Shown piece by piece: positions 35,937-43,861 of a DNA stretch of 64,000 nt. The first letter of the stretch is position 1, and the number at the start of each line of letters is the position of its first letter. The stretch covers positions 1 through 64,000 of the forward strand of contig CAYRDX010000019.1 in NCBI GenBank assembly GCA_964423205.1. The letters are read 5' to 3'. This DNA comes from UBA6168 sp964423205. Lineage in GTDB: Bacteria; Bacteroidota; Bacteroidia; Chitinophagales; Saprospiraceae. The notes under the pieces are model-generated. The model made no database searches. It saw only the letters and a program-made list of their open reading frames with translations, and was not told the DNA's origin. Position numbers and translations under genes: made by a program.

Positions 35937-36119
35937 TTAATGGTCCGTTTTATTGTTGTTTTTCTTTTGTTCGTCGGGGATTTCGTCGTCAAATAATATC
36001 CTTACAGAAGGTGTATAATCGTCGTCATACTGACCTGATTTTACTGCCCAAATGAATGCTGCCAGAAATCCAACAGCCACAATGAGGCTAAGTGATATCA
36101 ATAGAAAAATTACCTTCAT
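35937..36119 (-). CDS. ccoS: cbb3-type oxidase assembly protein CcoS
   Basis: A 60-residue protein: one membrane helix (LISLSLIVAVGFLAAFIWAVKSGQYDD) with the conserved FxWAxxxGQYDD signature, then ILFDDEIP. CcoS is needed to insert cofactors into CcoN. It normally follows the copper ATPase ccoI; here ccoI is absent and ccoS opens the cluster. The next upstream gene on this strand is a TSUP transporter, 163 bases away. Confidence 0.9.
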   Translation of the reverse strand: MKVIFLLISLSLIVAVGFLAAFIWAVKSGQYDDDYTPSVRILFDDEIPDEQKKNNNKTDH

Positions 36120-36282
36120 TTAACTTGAGGAATCAACCGGGAACTTGGAGACCCGGTCGAAAACGTTTCAGAAATAGTATATGGCAAATATAGCAGCGTA
36201 ATTTTATTTACCGCCATTATAGTAAAGCTAATGTTACGTTACTCACATAATAATTATTATAAAAATCCGGTTTGCAGGAGTT

Positions 36283-37059
36283 TCAAATGATACCTAATCC
36301 TAAAAGCAAAGCGATCGTGCAAAGCATTACGGAAACAATGATTTGTACAATTTGCAGGGTGACCTTCTTTAAAAGCCCTTTCCCAATATATGCTCCCAAA
36401 AATGCCGATAAAACGGCCGCTATTAATAAACTAAGCTGTTCATTCAGATTGCCAGAAAAGACGTGTCCGGCATACATTGCGATTCTGGTAGTATCCACTA
36501 AACACGCAATGATTACACCCGAGGCAATAAATGCTTCTTTACTGAGTCCGTACTTGATTAAAAACGCACTTCTCAAAGCACCCTGGTGCCCGGATAATCC
36601 TCCAAAAAAACCGCTAAACAAACCACCCACCGGAAGCCATTTCTTATCCAAAGAAAGCCGGTTAAACGATGGAAGGATTTCCAGAATCGTAAAAATTATG
36701 ATTAGAAGAGCAATGACGACTTTGACTGGGGACGCTTCTGCCTGAAATCCACCAATGGAGTAATGCCATGAATCTGGTTGAAGTCCAGATAAAAGCACTA
36801 ATAGCCAAGCTCCAAAGAAAGCTGCAACTATTGCAGGCAGACCAAATTTCAGCACTACTTCCTTGTCGGCATGTCTGCCTAGTAGAAAGAGTTTAAAAAT
36901 GTTATTGAGTAAATGGACAATAGCTGTTAAACTGATAGCGATTTCGACTGGAAAAAAGAAGGCAAAAGCTGGCATGAGCAGAGTGCCCAGTCCGAACCCT
37001 GAAAAAAGAGTCAGCCCGGAGGCAATAAAAGCAACAAGGCAAATGATGATGAATTCCAA
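36283..37059 (-). CDS. TSUP family permease (TauE/SafE type)
   Basis: A 258-residue protein with eight or so membrane helices in two repeats, GLTLFSGFGLGTLLMPAFAFFFPVEIAISLTAIVHLLNNIFK in the first and GLFSGFFGGLSGHQGALRSAFL in the second. These proteins export sulfite, sulfoacetate or related anions, or take up others. In Bacteroidota a sulfite-exporter-like gene often accompanies cbb3 genes. It sits between nosY and ccoS. Substrate is not determined by sequence. Confidence 0.82.
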   Translation of the reverse strand: MEFIIICLVAFIASGLTLFSGFGLGTLLMPAFAFFFPVEIAISLTAIVHLLNNIFKLFLLGRHADKEVVLKFGLPAIVAAFFGAWLLVLLSGLQPDSWHYSIGGFQAEASPVKVVIALLIIIFTILEILPSFNRLSLDKKWLPVGGLFSGFFGGLSGHQGALRSAFLIKYGLSKEAFIASGVIIACLVDTTRIAMYAGHVFSGNLNEQLSLLIAAVLSAFLGAYIGKGLLKKVTLQIVQIIVSVMLCTIALLLGLGII

Positions 37060-37101
37060 TCAGAACTTTTTTAGCTAGTTGAATTCAGTTCCTGATTATT
37101 T

Positions 37102-37884
37102 TCAAAAGTCTTTTGTTCGGGCTATCCGGCCAATACCTAATGCAGGAACAAACATCCACAATATCAACACCCCAATTGCAGCTACCAGCCCCAAATCAGT
37201 TCCCAGAAAATTTCTAAAAACGGCGCCTGTGAAACCCATGAGTGCTGAAATGTCCAGTTTCAGCATGATGAGGATTCTCGACAGATCGATTGGGTTAAAC
37301 ATAGAAACAAATAAGGCGAAGCGTTCCAGAGGATAATCTGCCATCATTGACATGCTCAAGAGCAACAATCCATCATAAATCACTGCAAAAAACAACCACA
37401 CCAAAATGGCATATCCAAATCCCTTTATTCGGTTTTCATTTTTCATGGCTATGGCAAAGGCCATCCCTGAAAAGATAAATGACAAAAGGACACCGGTAAG
37501 CAGCAAAACAAGAGCATTAGAGGCTTGCGGGGAACCAAAAACTCCATAAATTAAAAGTGGAGTACCTGTCCCAATCAGCCAGCTCAGTGCAAGTGATGCT
37601 GAAACTCCCAAATATTGACCGAAGAAAATGCTCGTCCTTTTGATGGGTTGAGCTAATAAGAGCTCAATGAATTCACGGGAATTATAGAAATACATCACGC
37701 CAAAGATGGTTGCTATAAGGGGACAAAGCATAAGTACGATGTTCATCAAACTGATTACAACCTTTGGCAGGTCACTGCTCAGAGCGAGCAAAGAGAAAGA
37801 GAAAACCAGGTAAAATGCAGTATACACATAGGCCCAACGGCTTCTCGACAAATCATAAAAACTATATTTCAGAATCTTAAACAT
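37102..37884 (-). CDS. nosY: Nos ABC transporter permease NosY
   Basis: A 260-residue protein with six hydrophobic segments, an ABC-2 type permease. FKILKYSFYDLSRSRWAY starts it and NSREFIELLLAQPIKRTSIFFGQ is the characteristic cytosolic loop of NosY. It forms the membrane part of the NosDFY complex, which supports maturation of the CuZ centre of nitrous-oxide reductase. It follows nosF by 5 bases and ends the nos operon. Confidence 0.92.
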   Translation of the reverse strand: MFKILKYSFYDLSRSRWAYVYTAFYLVFSFSLLALSSDLPKVVISLMNIVLMLCPLIATIFGVMYFYNSREFIELLLAQPIKRTSIFFGQYLGVSASLALSWLIGTGTPLLIYGVFGSPQASNALVLLLTGVLLSFIFSGMAFAIAMKNENRIKGFGYAILVWLFFAVIYDGLLLLSMSMMADYPLERFALFVSMFNPIDLSRILIMLKLDISALMGFTGAVFRNFLGTDLGLVAAIGVLILWMFVPALGIGRIARTKDF

Positions 37885-37889
37885 AAGTT

Positions 37890-38678
37890 CTAGAGTTGAA
37901 TATCTGACTTTGACAATTCATTGGTGAACTTCTCATTCTTTGAAGCTTTGCCGTTTGAACTTGCCCGCAATTGATTTCTTTCGTTTTCGAGTAAAGTGGC
38001 AATGGCTTCCTCCACATTGCCGCCTTTATAAGTAGTAAGAAGTTGCGAAGTAGTACCCCGGAAATGAATATCACCCTCCAAAAGGAAAATGATCTCATCT
38101 GCCAGATCTTCAACAAGACTCATAACATGCGTGGTAATCAATATAATTTTACCCCGCTGCGATTCCCTTTTTATGAAAGCTTTTAGTTTGACGATTGATA
38201 CTGGATCGAGGCCAGCAGTGGGTTCGTCCAAAATCAAAATTGGGCAGTCATCCTGGAATGTGATGAGTAGATTAACCTTTTGCCTGGTCCCGCCTGAAAG
38301 ATTAGATAGCTTTTGTGTCAGGAATGGAGTTATTCCAAAGTTTTCTATCAAATCGTTATCAAGGCTACAGTCTTCCCGCAAATCCATAACCATCTTGAAT
38401 AATTCATTCACAGTTAGATTTTCAGGAAATCTCGCAATTTGAGGTAGATATGCAATGCGTTTTCTGTAGAGCCATTTTCCGATGACACCTTCACCATCAA
38501 TTTTTATATCGCCCCTGTTAGGAACCACCATTCCGAGAATAGACTTGATCATGGTAGTTTTTCCGGAGCCATTTGGTCCAAGTATGGCGTAAACTCCCGG
38601 TTCCGTGAAATCGAGATTGATATCTCTCAGAACATGATTACGGCCAAATGATTTCGATAAATTGATGATTGACAGCAT
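37890..38678 (-). CDS. nosF: Nos ABC transporter ATP-binding protein NosF
   Basis: An ATPase of 262 residues from the ATG at 38678; another ATG at 38699 would add seven residues but families start at the beta-strand MLSIINLSKSFGR. Walker A is GPNGSGKTT, the signature is LSGGTRQKVN and Walker B is CPILILDEPTAGLDP. It powers the NosDFY transporter. It lies between nosD and nosY in the operon. Confidence 0.93.
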   Translation of the reverse strand: MLSIINLSKSFGRNHVLRDINLDFTEPGVYAILGPNGSGKTTMIKSILGMVVPNRGDIKIDGEGVIGKWLYRKRIAYLPQIARFPENLTVNELFKMVMDLREDCSLDNDLIENFGITPFLTQKLSNLSGGTRQKVNLLITFQDDCPILILDEPTAGLDPVSIVKLKAFIKRESQRGKIILITTHVMSLVEDLADEIIFLLEGDIHFRGTTSQLLTTYKGGNVEEAIATLLENERNQLRASSNGKASKNEKFTNELSKSDIQL

Positions 38679-38707
38679 ATTAATACGTTTACTCAGCATG
38701 ATATTTT

Positions 38708-39946
38708 TCAGGGTTCAAAAACAGGCTTCATTCTGGGTTTGTTATCAATAACCGATGCCGGGGTGAAAAGTGGGCTGACTTTTTCTGAAAAATTGAGAAT
38801 ATCCACGAAGAGGCTGCGCAGCAGAATAATTGCTTCGGGGGTTTTACTGACCACAAAGGAAAACAATTTCATTGGACGGTGAGGAACATCTCCAACCCCA
38901 TCGCGATCGAGATCGTAACCGCTGTAATCTGACCAGAAATTTCCATCGTACAGATTATCTTCTCCTGTGGTATGCACTGATACATCAAAACTATTTCCAA
39001 AAAAGTCATTGCCGACAAGGCTGTTCTTCTGACAACCGCCAGTCACTTTTAATGCCCAACCATTTTGAGAAAATACATTGTTCTTGTAAAGTAACCTGTT
39101 TGAGGTCTCAGCAAAAATTCCAATTGTATTTTCAGTAAAGTGGTTGTTTAGGATGAAGGAGTCATGTATTTCCTTAAGCAAAAGTCCATAGGAGGAAGGT
39201 CCCCAGTTTTTCGAGAAGGTGTTGTTGTACATATTGATGCGGCGGGAATACATAACCGCAACTCCAGCACCGTTCTTAGTAAAGACATTATAATAATAGG
39301 CGTTGTCGTTGGAGAACATAAAATGCAAACCGTAACGCACGTTTCTTTCACTGTGATTACCGGAAATAAGACTATTGTTTACAAATTCAAAATAGATTCC
39401 ATCTCGATGACCTGCAACAAAATTATCGAGAAGTACTACCCTTTCGCAATACCACAGATGGATGGCATTTCCGCTTGTCGCCTCTGATTTGGCGACACCT
39501 TGGATGTGGTTGCGGCTGACCTCACCCTGGGAGGAATTCTGAAGGTAAATACCGAAAAATGTATTAACCAATTTGTTGTTGACTATAGTGAAAAATCTTG
39601 ACTCTACAATACGTATGGCAGCCCGGTCCTCCACATGACTGACAGCGATATTCTGAAGTTGAAATCCTTCGATGGTTACATAATCAGCTTTTATAATAAA
39701 GATTTCGTTGCCATCCTTACTTTCAACAATGGCGTTGCCTTTGGCCATGAGAGTAAGACCTTTGTCTATAATGATTTTTGATTCTCTGTAAAAACCTTCA
39801 TGCACAATTATGGTATCGCATTGTTCAGACGCAGAGATGGCCTCAGATATGGAAACAAACTGACAACCCTTGCATACTTCATGCACCTGGCAATAGGCAG
39901 GAGTAATGCACCAAAGCATAAGCATCAATGTGATAAGGCGTTTCAC
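38708..39946 (-). CDS. nosD: Nitrous-oxide reductase maturation protein NosD
   Basis: A 412-residue periplasmic protein with a signal peptide (LITLMLMLWCITPAYC) and many parallel beta-helix repeats (YGLHFMFSNDNAYYYNVFTKNGAGVAVMYS type). DGNFWSDYSGYDLDRDGVGDVPHRP is the conserved NosD C-terminal segment. NosD receives copper from NosL and, with NosFY, supplies the NosZ CuZ site. It is followed by nosF with 29 bases between and preceded by nosL. Confidence 0.94.
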   Translation of the reverse strand: MKRLITLMLMLWCITPAYCQVHEVCKGCQFVSISEAISASEQCDTIIVHEGFYRESKIIIDKGLTLMAKGNAIVESKDGNEIFIIKADYVTIEGFQLQNIAVSHVEDRAAIRIVESRFFTIVNNKLVNTFFGIYLQNSSQGEVSRNHIQGVAKSEATSGNAIHLWYCERVVLLDNFVAGHRDGIYFEFVNNSLISGNHSERNVRYGLHFMFSNDNAYYYNVFTKNGAGVAVMYSRRINMYNNTFSKNWGPSSYGLLLKEIHDSFILNNHFTENTIGIFAETSNRLLYKNNVFSQNGWALKVTGGCQKNSLVGNDFFGNSFDVSVHTTGEDNLYDGNFWSDYSGYDLDRDGVGDVPHRPMKLFSFVVSKTPEAIILLRSLFVDILNFSEKVSPLFTPASVIDNKPRMKPVFEP

Positions 39947-39986
39947 TCTTCTGTCAGTTATGATTAATTATTTCTTTCGAACAACT

Positions 39987-40418
39987 TTACCTGGCAAATC
40001 GCTCATTCAGTTCTTCCCAATTATATACTGTACCTTCCCTCTCACTTTGCATTTTCTCAGCGGAGCTCTTGTTTTTATAAGCTGATAAATTACCTCCCAT
40101 CGGACTTGGTAGGTTTTCAGAAACCAAATAAAAGCATGTATCAGCTCCCAGCCAACCTCTCCCTTCGTTGTAATCGACCACCAATTTGAGGGGAAAATTC
40201 TTGTCGGAATGTTCATAAAGGTACATCACCATGCATTCAATAGCGTCAAACTTAAAAGCCTTACCTTTTGTGTTGACTACTTCAGCAGCAAATGGATGGT
40301 CCACAATGGTCATCAGACAATGAGCGCATACATCAGTTCCAAAAGTAATTGGGCGGGGCTTGGGATTACATCCACCCAAAAAAGAACTTAGAAGGAAAAT
40401 CAAAAAGAGGCGATTCAT
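39987..40418 (-). CDS. nosL: Nitrous-oxide reductase accessory lipoprotein NosL
   Basis: A 143-residue lipoprotein: signal peptide ending in the lipobox LGGC. VCAHCLMTIVDHPFAAEVV supplies a copper-binding CxHCxM-type motif, and a NosL-typical EGRGWLGADTCFYL and MGGNLSAY segment follows. It is an outer-face copper(I) chaperone for NosD. The start ATG overlaps the previous gene's stop as ATGA (40415-40418), so the two are coupled. Confidence 0.94.
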   Translation of the reverse strand: MNRLFLIFLLSSFLGGCNPKPRPITFGTDVCAHCLMTIVDHPFAAEVVNTKGKAFKFDAIECMVMYLYEHSDKNFPLKLVVDYNEGRGWLGADTCFYLVSENLPSPMGGNLSAYKNKSSAEKMQSEREGTVYNWEELNERFAR

Positions 40419-40993
40419 GACTTTTCTTGTTTAACTTTCAACCAGATTGAAAAACTTCCAAGGATAAAAGTAAGAACGATCAGCCAACCTCCGGTTGCAG
40501 GCCAGGATTTGGCCAAAAAATTTAACAACAGCTTGTTTCCTACCAAAGGTGGCTGATAAGCCATCCCGGGAATTTTAATGGGAGCAGTTGGATCGAGATT
40601 GTGTCCGTAATCATATCCCCACAAATAAAAATCGTACATACCCAGTACGGCTAAAATTGCCAATAATACCATCCAACTAACCCAAAGCCATTTGCGGTTG
40701 CTTAGCGCCAGTGCCATCCCTAAGACCGACATAATGGTAATTACAATCGGGAAATATTTTAACTCTGGAATGGACTCCGGTTCTATTTTTTTCATCCCCA
40801 CATAGTGATTGAGGATATTGATATTTTGAAGGGTTCCGGGTTCAGTCCCGTTGATTTTATTTATCCAAATAAACATGGTAACACCTGATGGATACTGCGG
40901 TGCAATCAGGGTTATTTTCCACATGGGAAACAAAAACAAAGAGAGAAGTAATAAGGCAGAGATAAAAAATAAAGCCTTGGGTAAGGATTTCAT
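40415..40993 (-). CDS. Membrane protein of the nos operon, function unknown
   Basis: A 192-residue protein from the ATG at 40993; a much longer frame starts at a TTG at 41122 but reads through the hairpin region. It has four or five hydrophobic segments (ALFFISALLLLSLFLFPMW, YFPIVITIMSVLGMALAL, WLWVSWMVLLAILAVLGMY, GGWLIVLTFILGSF). A conserved-looking periplasmic stretch lies between (FYLWGYDYGHNLDPTAPIKIPGMAYQPPLVGNK). It is between nosZ and nosL and shares the ATGA overlap with nosL, so it likely acts in NosZ assembly or electron supply. I do not recognise a named family. Confidence 0.78.
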   Translation of the reverse strand: MKSLPKALFFISALLLLSLFLFPMWKITLIAPQYPSGVTMFIWINKINGTEPGTLQNINILNHYVGMKKIEPESIPELKYFPIVITIMSVLGMALALSNRKWLWVSWMVLLAILAVLGMYDFYLWGYDYGHNLDPTAPIKIPGMAYQPPLVGNKLLLNFLAKSWPATGGWLIVLTFILGSFSIWLKVKQEKS

Positions 40994-41122
40994 GCTAAGT
41001 GAATTTATTCCGAGAAAGGAAAAAAGGCGGCAACATCCAAAATCCCGAAAATGAAAAAGATCCTCAGCAAAATACCAGTCGAAATGCTGCCGCCATTGCA
41101 TTGAATTCGCGTATAAAATCAA

Positions 41123-41166
41123 AGAAGAAGCAGCATAATAATATAATTATAACTGCTGCTCCTTCT
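41123..41166 (-). terminator. Strong hairpin immediately after nosZ within the operon
   Basis: On the minus-strand transcript, 13-base arms (41154-41166 and 41123-41135) pair with one G-U wobble around an 18-base AT-rich loop. The 5' arm starts about 11 bases after the nosZ stop codon. The sequence after it is U-rich but not a clean U tract. It may be a partial terminator or an mRNA-stabilising 3' structure that makes nosZ message more abundant than the accessory genes downstream. Confidence 0.55.
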
Positions 41167-41176
41167 GTAAGTAATT

Positions 41177-43150
41177 TTAGGAAGTAGGCTTAGAGCCCAA
41201 CCAACCTTTTACTGGAATTGAAGACCCAGCTGCTGAAACACGGATATAACCTTGCATCTCCTGGTGCAGTGCAGAGCAGAAGTCAGTACAATAGAAAGGA
41301 TAGATTCCGGGTTTCTTTGGTTCCCAAAGCAGGGTTTCTGTTTGACCAGGCATAATCAACAATTCGGCATTATTGGCCCCCATTACTGCGAAACCGTGTG
41401 GAACGTCAAAGTCTTGCTCCAGATTGGTCACATGGAAATACACTTTATCGCCCACTCTTATTCCTTCAATATTATCAGGATTGAAGTGACTTCGAATAGT
41501 TGTCATATAAACACGCACGACATTTCCCTGGCGCACCACCCTGGCTTCCGATTCAGATTTGGTGGCGTGTGGGTGTTTGTTTTCATCCAGCTTGAAGAAC
41601 TGTACTGATTTTGGTTTAACACGGTCGGCTGAGATACCTTGTGCATAGTGTGGTTCGCCTACAGTCGGGAAGTCAAGGAGCAGTTTCATTTTGTCCCCTG
41701 AAATGTCAATCAATTGAGCCGATTGGGTCAATTCAGGTCCAGTCGGCAGATACCTGTCCTTTGTAATCTTATTCAGAGCAACCAAATATTTGCCCTGAGG
41801 CTTCTTGCTGTCTCCTCCTGGAATCATCAAGTGCCCTATTGAATAATAAGTTGGTATTCTGTCAACAACCTCCCAGGTTCCAAGTTTCCACTTAACAACT
41901 TCAGAAGTGATGAAGAATGATGTATAACCAAATCCTTTGCCATCAAATTCTGTGTGTAGAGGACCAAGGCCACCTTCTTTGACAACGCCGGCAATTACTT
42001 GGTCGTAATTCAGCACAGGGATACCAGCTTTCTCACCGTCAAAAGCTTTGCTTTCAATGGCCTTAAGCATGTTGTCAAAGGAGTGTACTGTAATATCTGA
42101 GGATAGTTTTCCTGAACCAACGATATATTGACCAGATGGGTCAACATCTACGCCGTGTGGAGACTTTGGAGTTGGAAGGAAATAGACCATGTCAGGGCAC
42201 TCTGAAGGAATCAGAACTTTTACATTGGTTATCGTGGTTGAAGTTGCAGTTTGCGTTGACTCATCAAAATAGTTGTGAAGATAACTGGTTGGGAAGTCCT
42301 TGGCTTTTCCCTGAGCCAGATATTCTTCAGCCTTTTTCCAGTTGATGGCAGCAATAAAGTCTTTATCATTTTGTGAAGCGGTGACTTCAAGTAAAGAATT
42401 TTTCTCTTCAGTATTGTATGATGTGAAGAAAGTCCAACCATGTGACTTATTCTTCCCGGAGTGAGCTAAGTCATAATTGTAACCCGGCATCAAAATCTGG
42501 AAAGCTACATTCATCTTGCCTGTTTCAGGGTCTACTTTAATGAACGTAAGTGAACCTTTGAAATTCTCAGCATAACTCTCAATGTCTACGTCTTTGTTGG
42601 GAATAGGAACTGAAAAGCGAGTACCAGCCACCACGTATTCAGTGTTCTCAGTAGTAAAAGGAGAGCTGTGGTTACCACCGCTATTGGGAATTTCAATAGT
42701 TTCTACGGTCTCGAAAAGACCTAGATCAATCCGCGCCACACGGGGAGTGTTGTTGCCGTTAATGAAAATCCAACGTCCGTCTGATTCGCCATTGGTCTTG
42801 GAAAGTACCGGGTGGTGAGCATCATCCCAGGGAATGAAACCGTAAGATGTATTCAATAGTGGTTTGGTTTCTTCATTGAAGCCATATCCTTTTTCAGGAT
42901 CCACCGAAAATACAGGAACAACTCTTAAAAGACGACCAGATGGCAGACCATAAACCCCGATCTGTCCGCTGAAACCACCTGACATGAATCCATAGAATTC
43001 ATCGTGTTGTCCGGGAGGTACATACACTGCAGAGGCGGCATCTCCTCCTAGTGCACCACCTTTGTTCTGGTTGCAGGAAGTTATGCCAATGCCAGCAAAA
43101 ATTACCACTGCCAACCAGACGAAATGTAAATGCTTTGCAAAGTTTTTCAT
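41177..43150 (-). CDS. nosZ: Nitrous-oxide reductase, Sec-type (clade II)
   Basis: A 657-residue copper enzyme reducing N2O to N2 in the periplasm. The N-terminus is a lipoprotein-like Sec signal ending GITSC (Cys26) instead of a twin-arginine signal, which marks clade II. Seven CuZ-type histidines can be read: the pair in DDAHHPV, and those in GGNHSS, NKSHGW, SPHGVD, GPLHTE and GEPHYAQ. The C-terminal CuA domain has DVPHGF and CTDFCSALHQEM (Cys621, Cys625, His629, Met632). It is preceded by a cytochrome c gene that likely donates electrons. Confidence 0.97.
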   Translation of the reverse strand: MKNFAKHLHFVWLAVVIFAGIGITSCNQNKGGALGGDAASAVYVPPGQHDEFYGFMSGGFSGQIGVYGLPSGRLLRVVPVFSVDPEKGYGFNEETKPLLNTSYGFIPWDDAHHPVLSKTNGESDGRWIFINGNNTPRVARIDLGLFETVETIEIPNSGGNHSSPFTTENTEYVVAGTRFSVPIPNKDVDIESYAENFKGSLTFIKVDPETGKMNVAFQILMPGYNYDLAHSGKNKSHGWTFFTSYNTEEKNSLLEVTASQNDKDFIAAINWKKAEEYLAQGKAKDFPTSYLHNYFDESTQTATSTTITNVKVLIPSECPDMVYFLPTPKSPHGVDVDPSGQYIVGSGKLSSDITVHSFDNMLKAIESKAFDGEKAGIPVLNYDQVIAGVVKEGGLGPLHTEFDGKGFGYTSFFITSEVVKWKLGTWEVVDRIPTYYSIGHLMIPGGDSKKPQGKYLVALNKITKDRYLPTGPELTQSAQLIDISGDKMKLLLDFPTVGEPHYAQGISADRVKPKSVQFFKLDENKHPHATKSESEARVVRQGNVVRVYMTTIRSHFNPDNIEGIRVGDKVYFHVTNLEQDFDVPHGFAVMGANNAELLIMPGQTETLLWEPKKPGIYPFYCTDFCSALHQEMQGYIRVSAAGSSIPVKGWLGSKPTS

Positions 43151-43216
43151 AATCCAATTGTTTTGATATTAAAGGTAAGGGCTAAATAGGGATCCACCTT
43201 TACAGCCCGATACATC

Positions 43217-43675
43217 TTAAAGCGTTCTAAAATATTCCAGAACAGCCCTTGCCTCTTCCTGTGTCAGATTCTGGTTTGCCATAGGTGACCCATTGTATTC
43301 AATCAAAAGAGCTTTGGCATCTGGGTCTTCCTTAACCATCTGTTCAGGATTCAGAATCATGTTCATAATCCACTCAGGCGACCTTTTTGCAAGGATGCCC
43401 TGAGGAGCTGGGCCAATAAATTTCTCAGTAGGTTTGTGACAAGCAGTGCACATCTTTTTAAAAACTTCCTCACCTTTGGTAGCCATTGCCTGGTCAATTT
43501 CGGGTGCCATGATTACTTCTTTGATTGGACCAATGCCCTTGTTTGCCAGAGGATCGGCCTCGTCAGCCAACATGGATGTTGGTTTGGCACCAGAAGTAGT
43601 TTCAGCACTGCTGCCTCCGCAAGCGTAGAAAAAGAAAAGCAGAAAGGAAAGAAGACTTAATGATAGTAACTTCAT
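43217..43675 (-). CDS. Lipoprotein c-type cytochrome of the nos operon
   Basis: A 152-residue lipoprotein: signal ending FYACGG, then a linker, then one haem c site CTACHK and a distal Met ligand candidate in PMANQNLTQEEARAVLEYFRTL. It is the first gene of the nos operon, 66 bases before nosZ. In clade II clusters such cytochromes are thought to pass electrons to NosZ. Its start faces the divergent Rrf2 regulator. Confidence 0.88.
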   Translation of the reverse strand: MKLLSLSLLSFLLFFFYACGGSSAETTSGAKPTSMLADEADPLANKGIGPIKEVIMAPEIDQAMATKGEEVFKKMCTACHKPTEKFIGPAPQGILAKRSPEWIMNMILNPEQMVKEDPDAKALLIEYNGSPMANQNLTQEEARAVLEYFRTL

Positions 43676-43779
43676 CGTACTTAGTAATTTACTGATTGAT
43701 AAATATGTTATTTCGGATAATTTTGTCTTTTATTACGCAAAGGTGTAAAAAAGTCGATGAATTCGAAGAAAATCTTTCA

Positions 43780-43803
43780 CATTTATGTAAATGACTTTTG
43801 TCA
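43780..43803. promoter_or_regulatory. Two overlapping palindromes in nos/Rrf2 divergent region
   Basis: CATTTATGTAAATG (43780-43793) is a 14-base palindrome except for its central two bases, and TGACTTTTGTCA (43792-43803) is a TGA-N6-TCA palindrome of CRP/FNR type; they share two bases. They lie about 105-128 bases before the cytochrome start (43675) and 59-82 before the Rrf2 start (43862). The first could be the operator of the Rrf2 protein and the second the site of a CRP/FNR-family activator. Assignment to proteins is inference. Confidence 0.5.
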
Positions 43804-43861
43804 CTTCCGTTAACAGATTTAACCAAGTCATTTGTATCGTTGTCATTTAATTTTACCCGGT

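Noticed and set aside
36124..36135. TTGAGGAATCAA before ccoS, resembling an FNR site
   Set aside because: The half-sites are spaced by four bases rather than six, and it lies almost on the ccoS start codon, too close for an activator site.
40994..41122. Extension of the nos membrane-protein frame to a TTG at 41122
   Set aside because: It starts inside the post-nosZ hairpin region and adds residues that do not look like a signal or membrane start; the ATG at 40993 starts a clean hydrophobic N-terminus.
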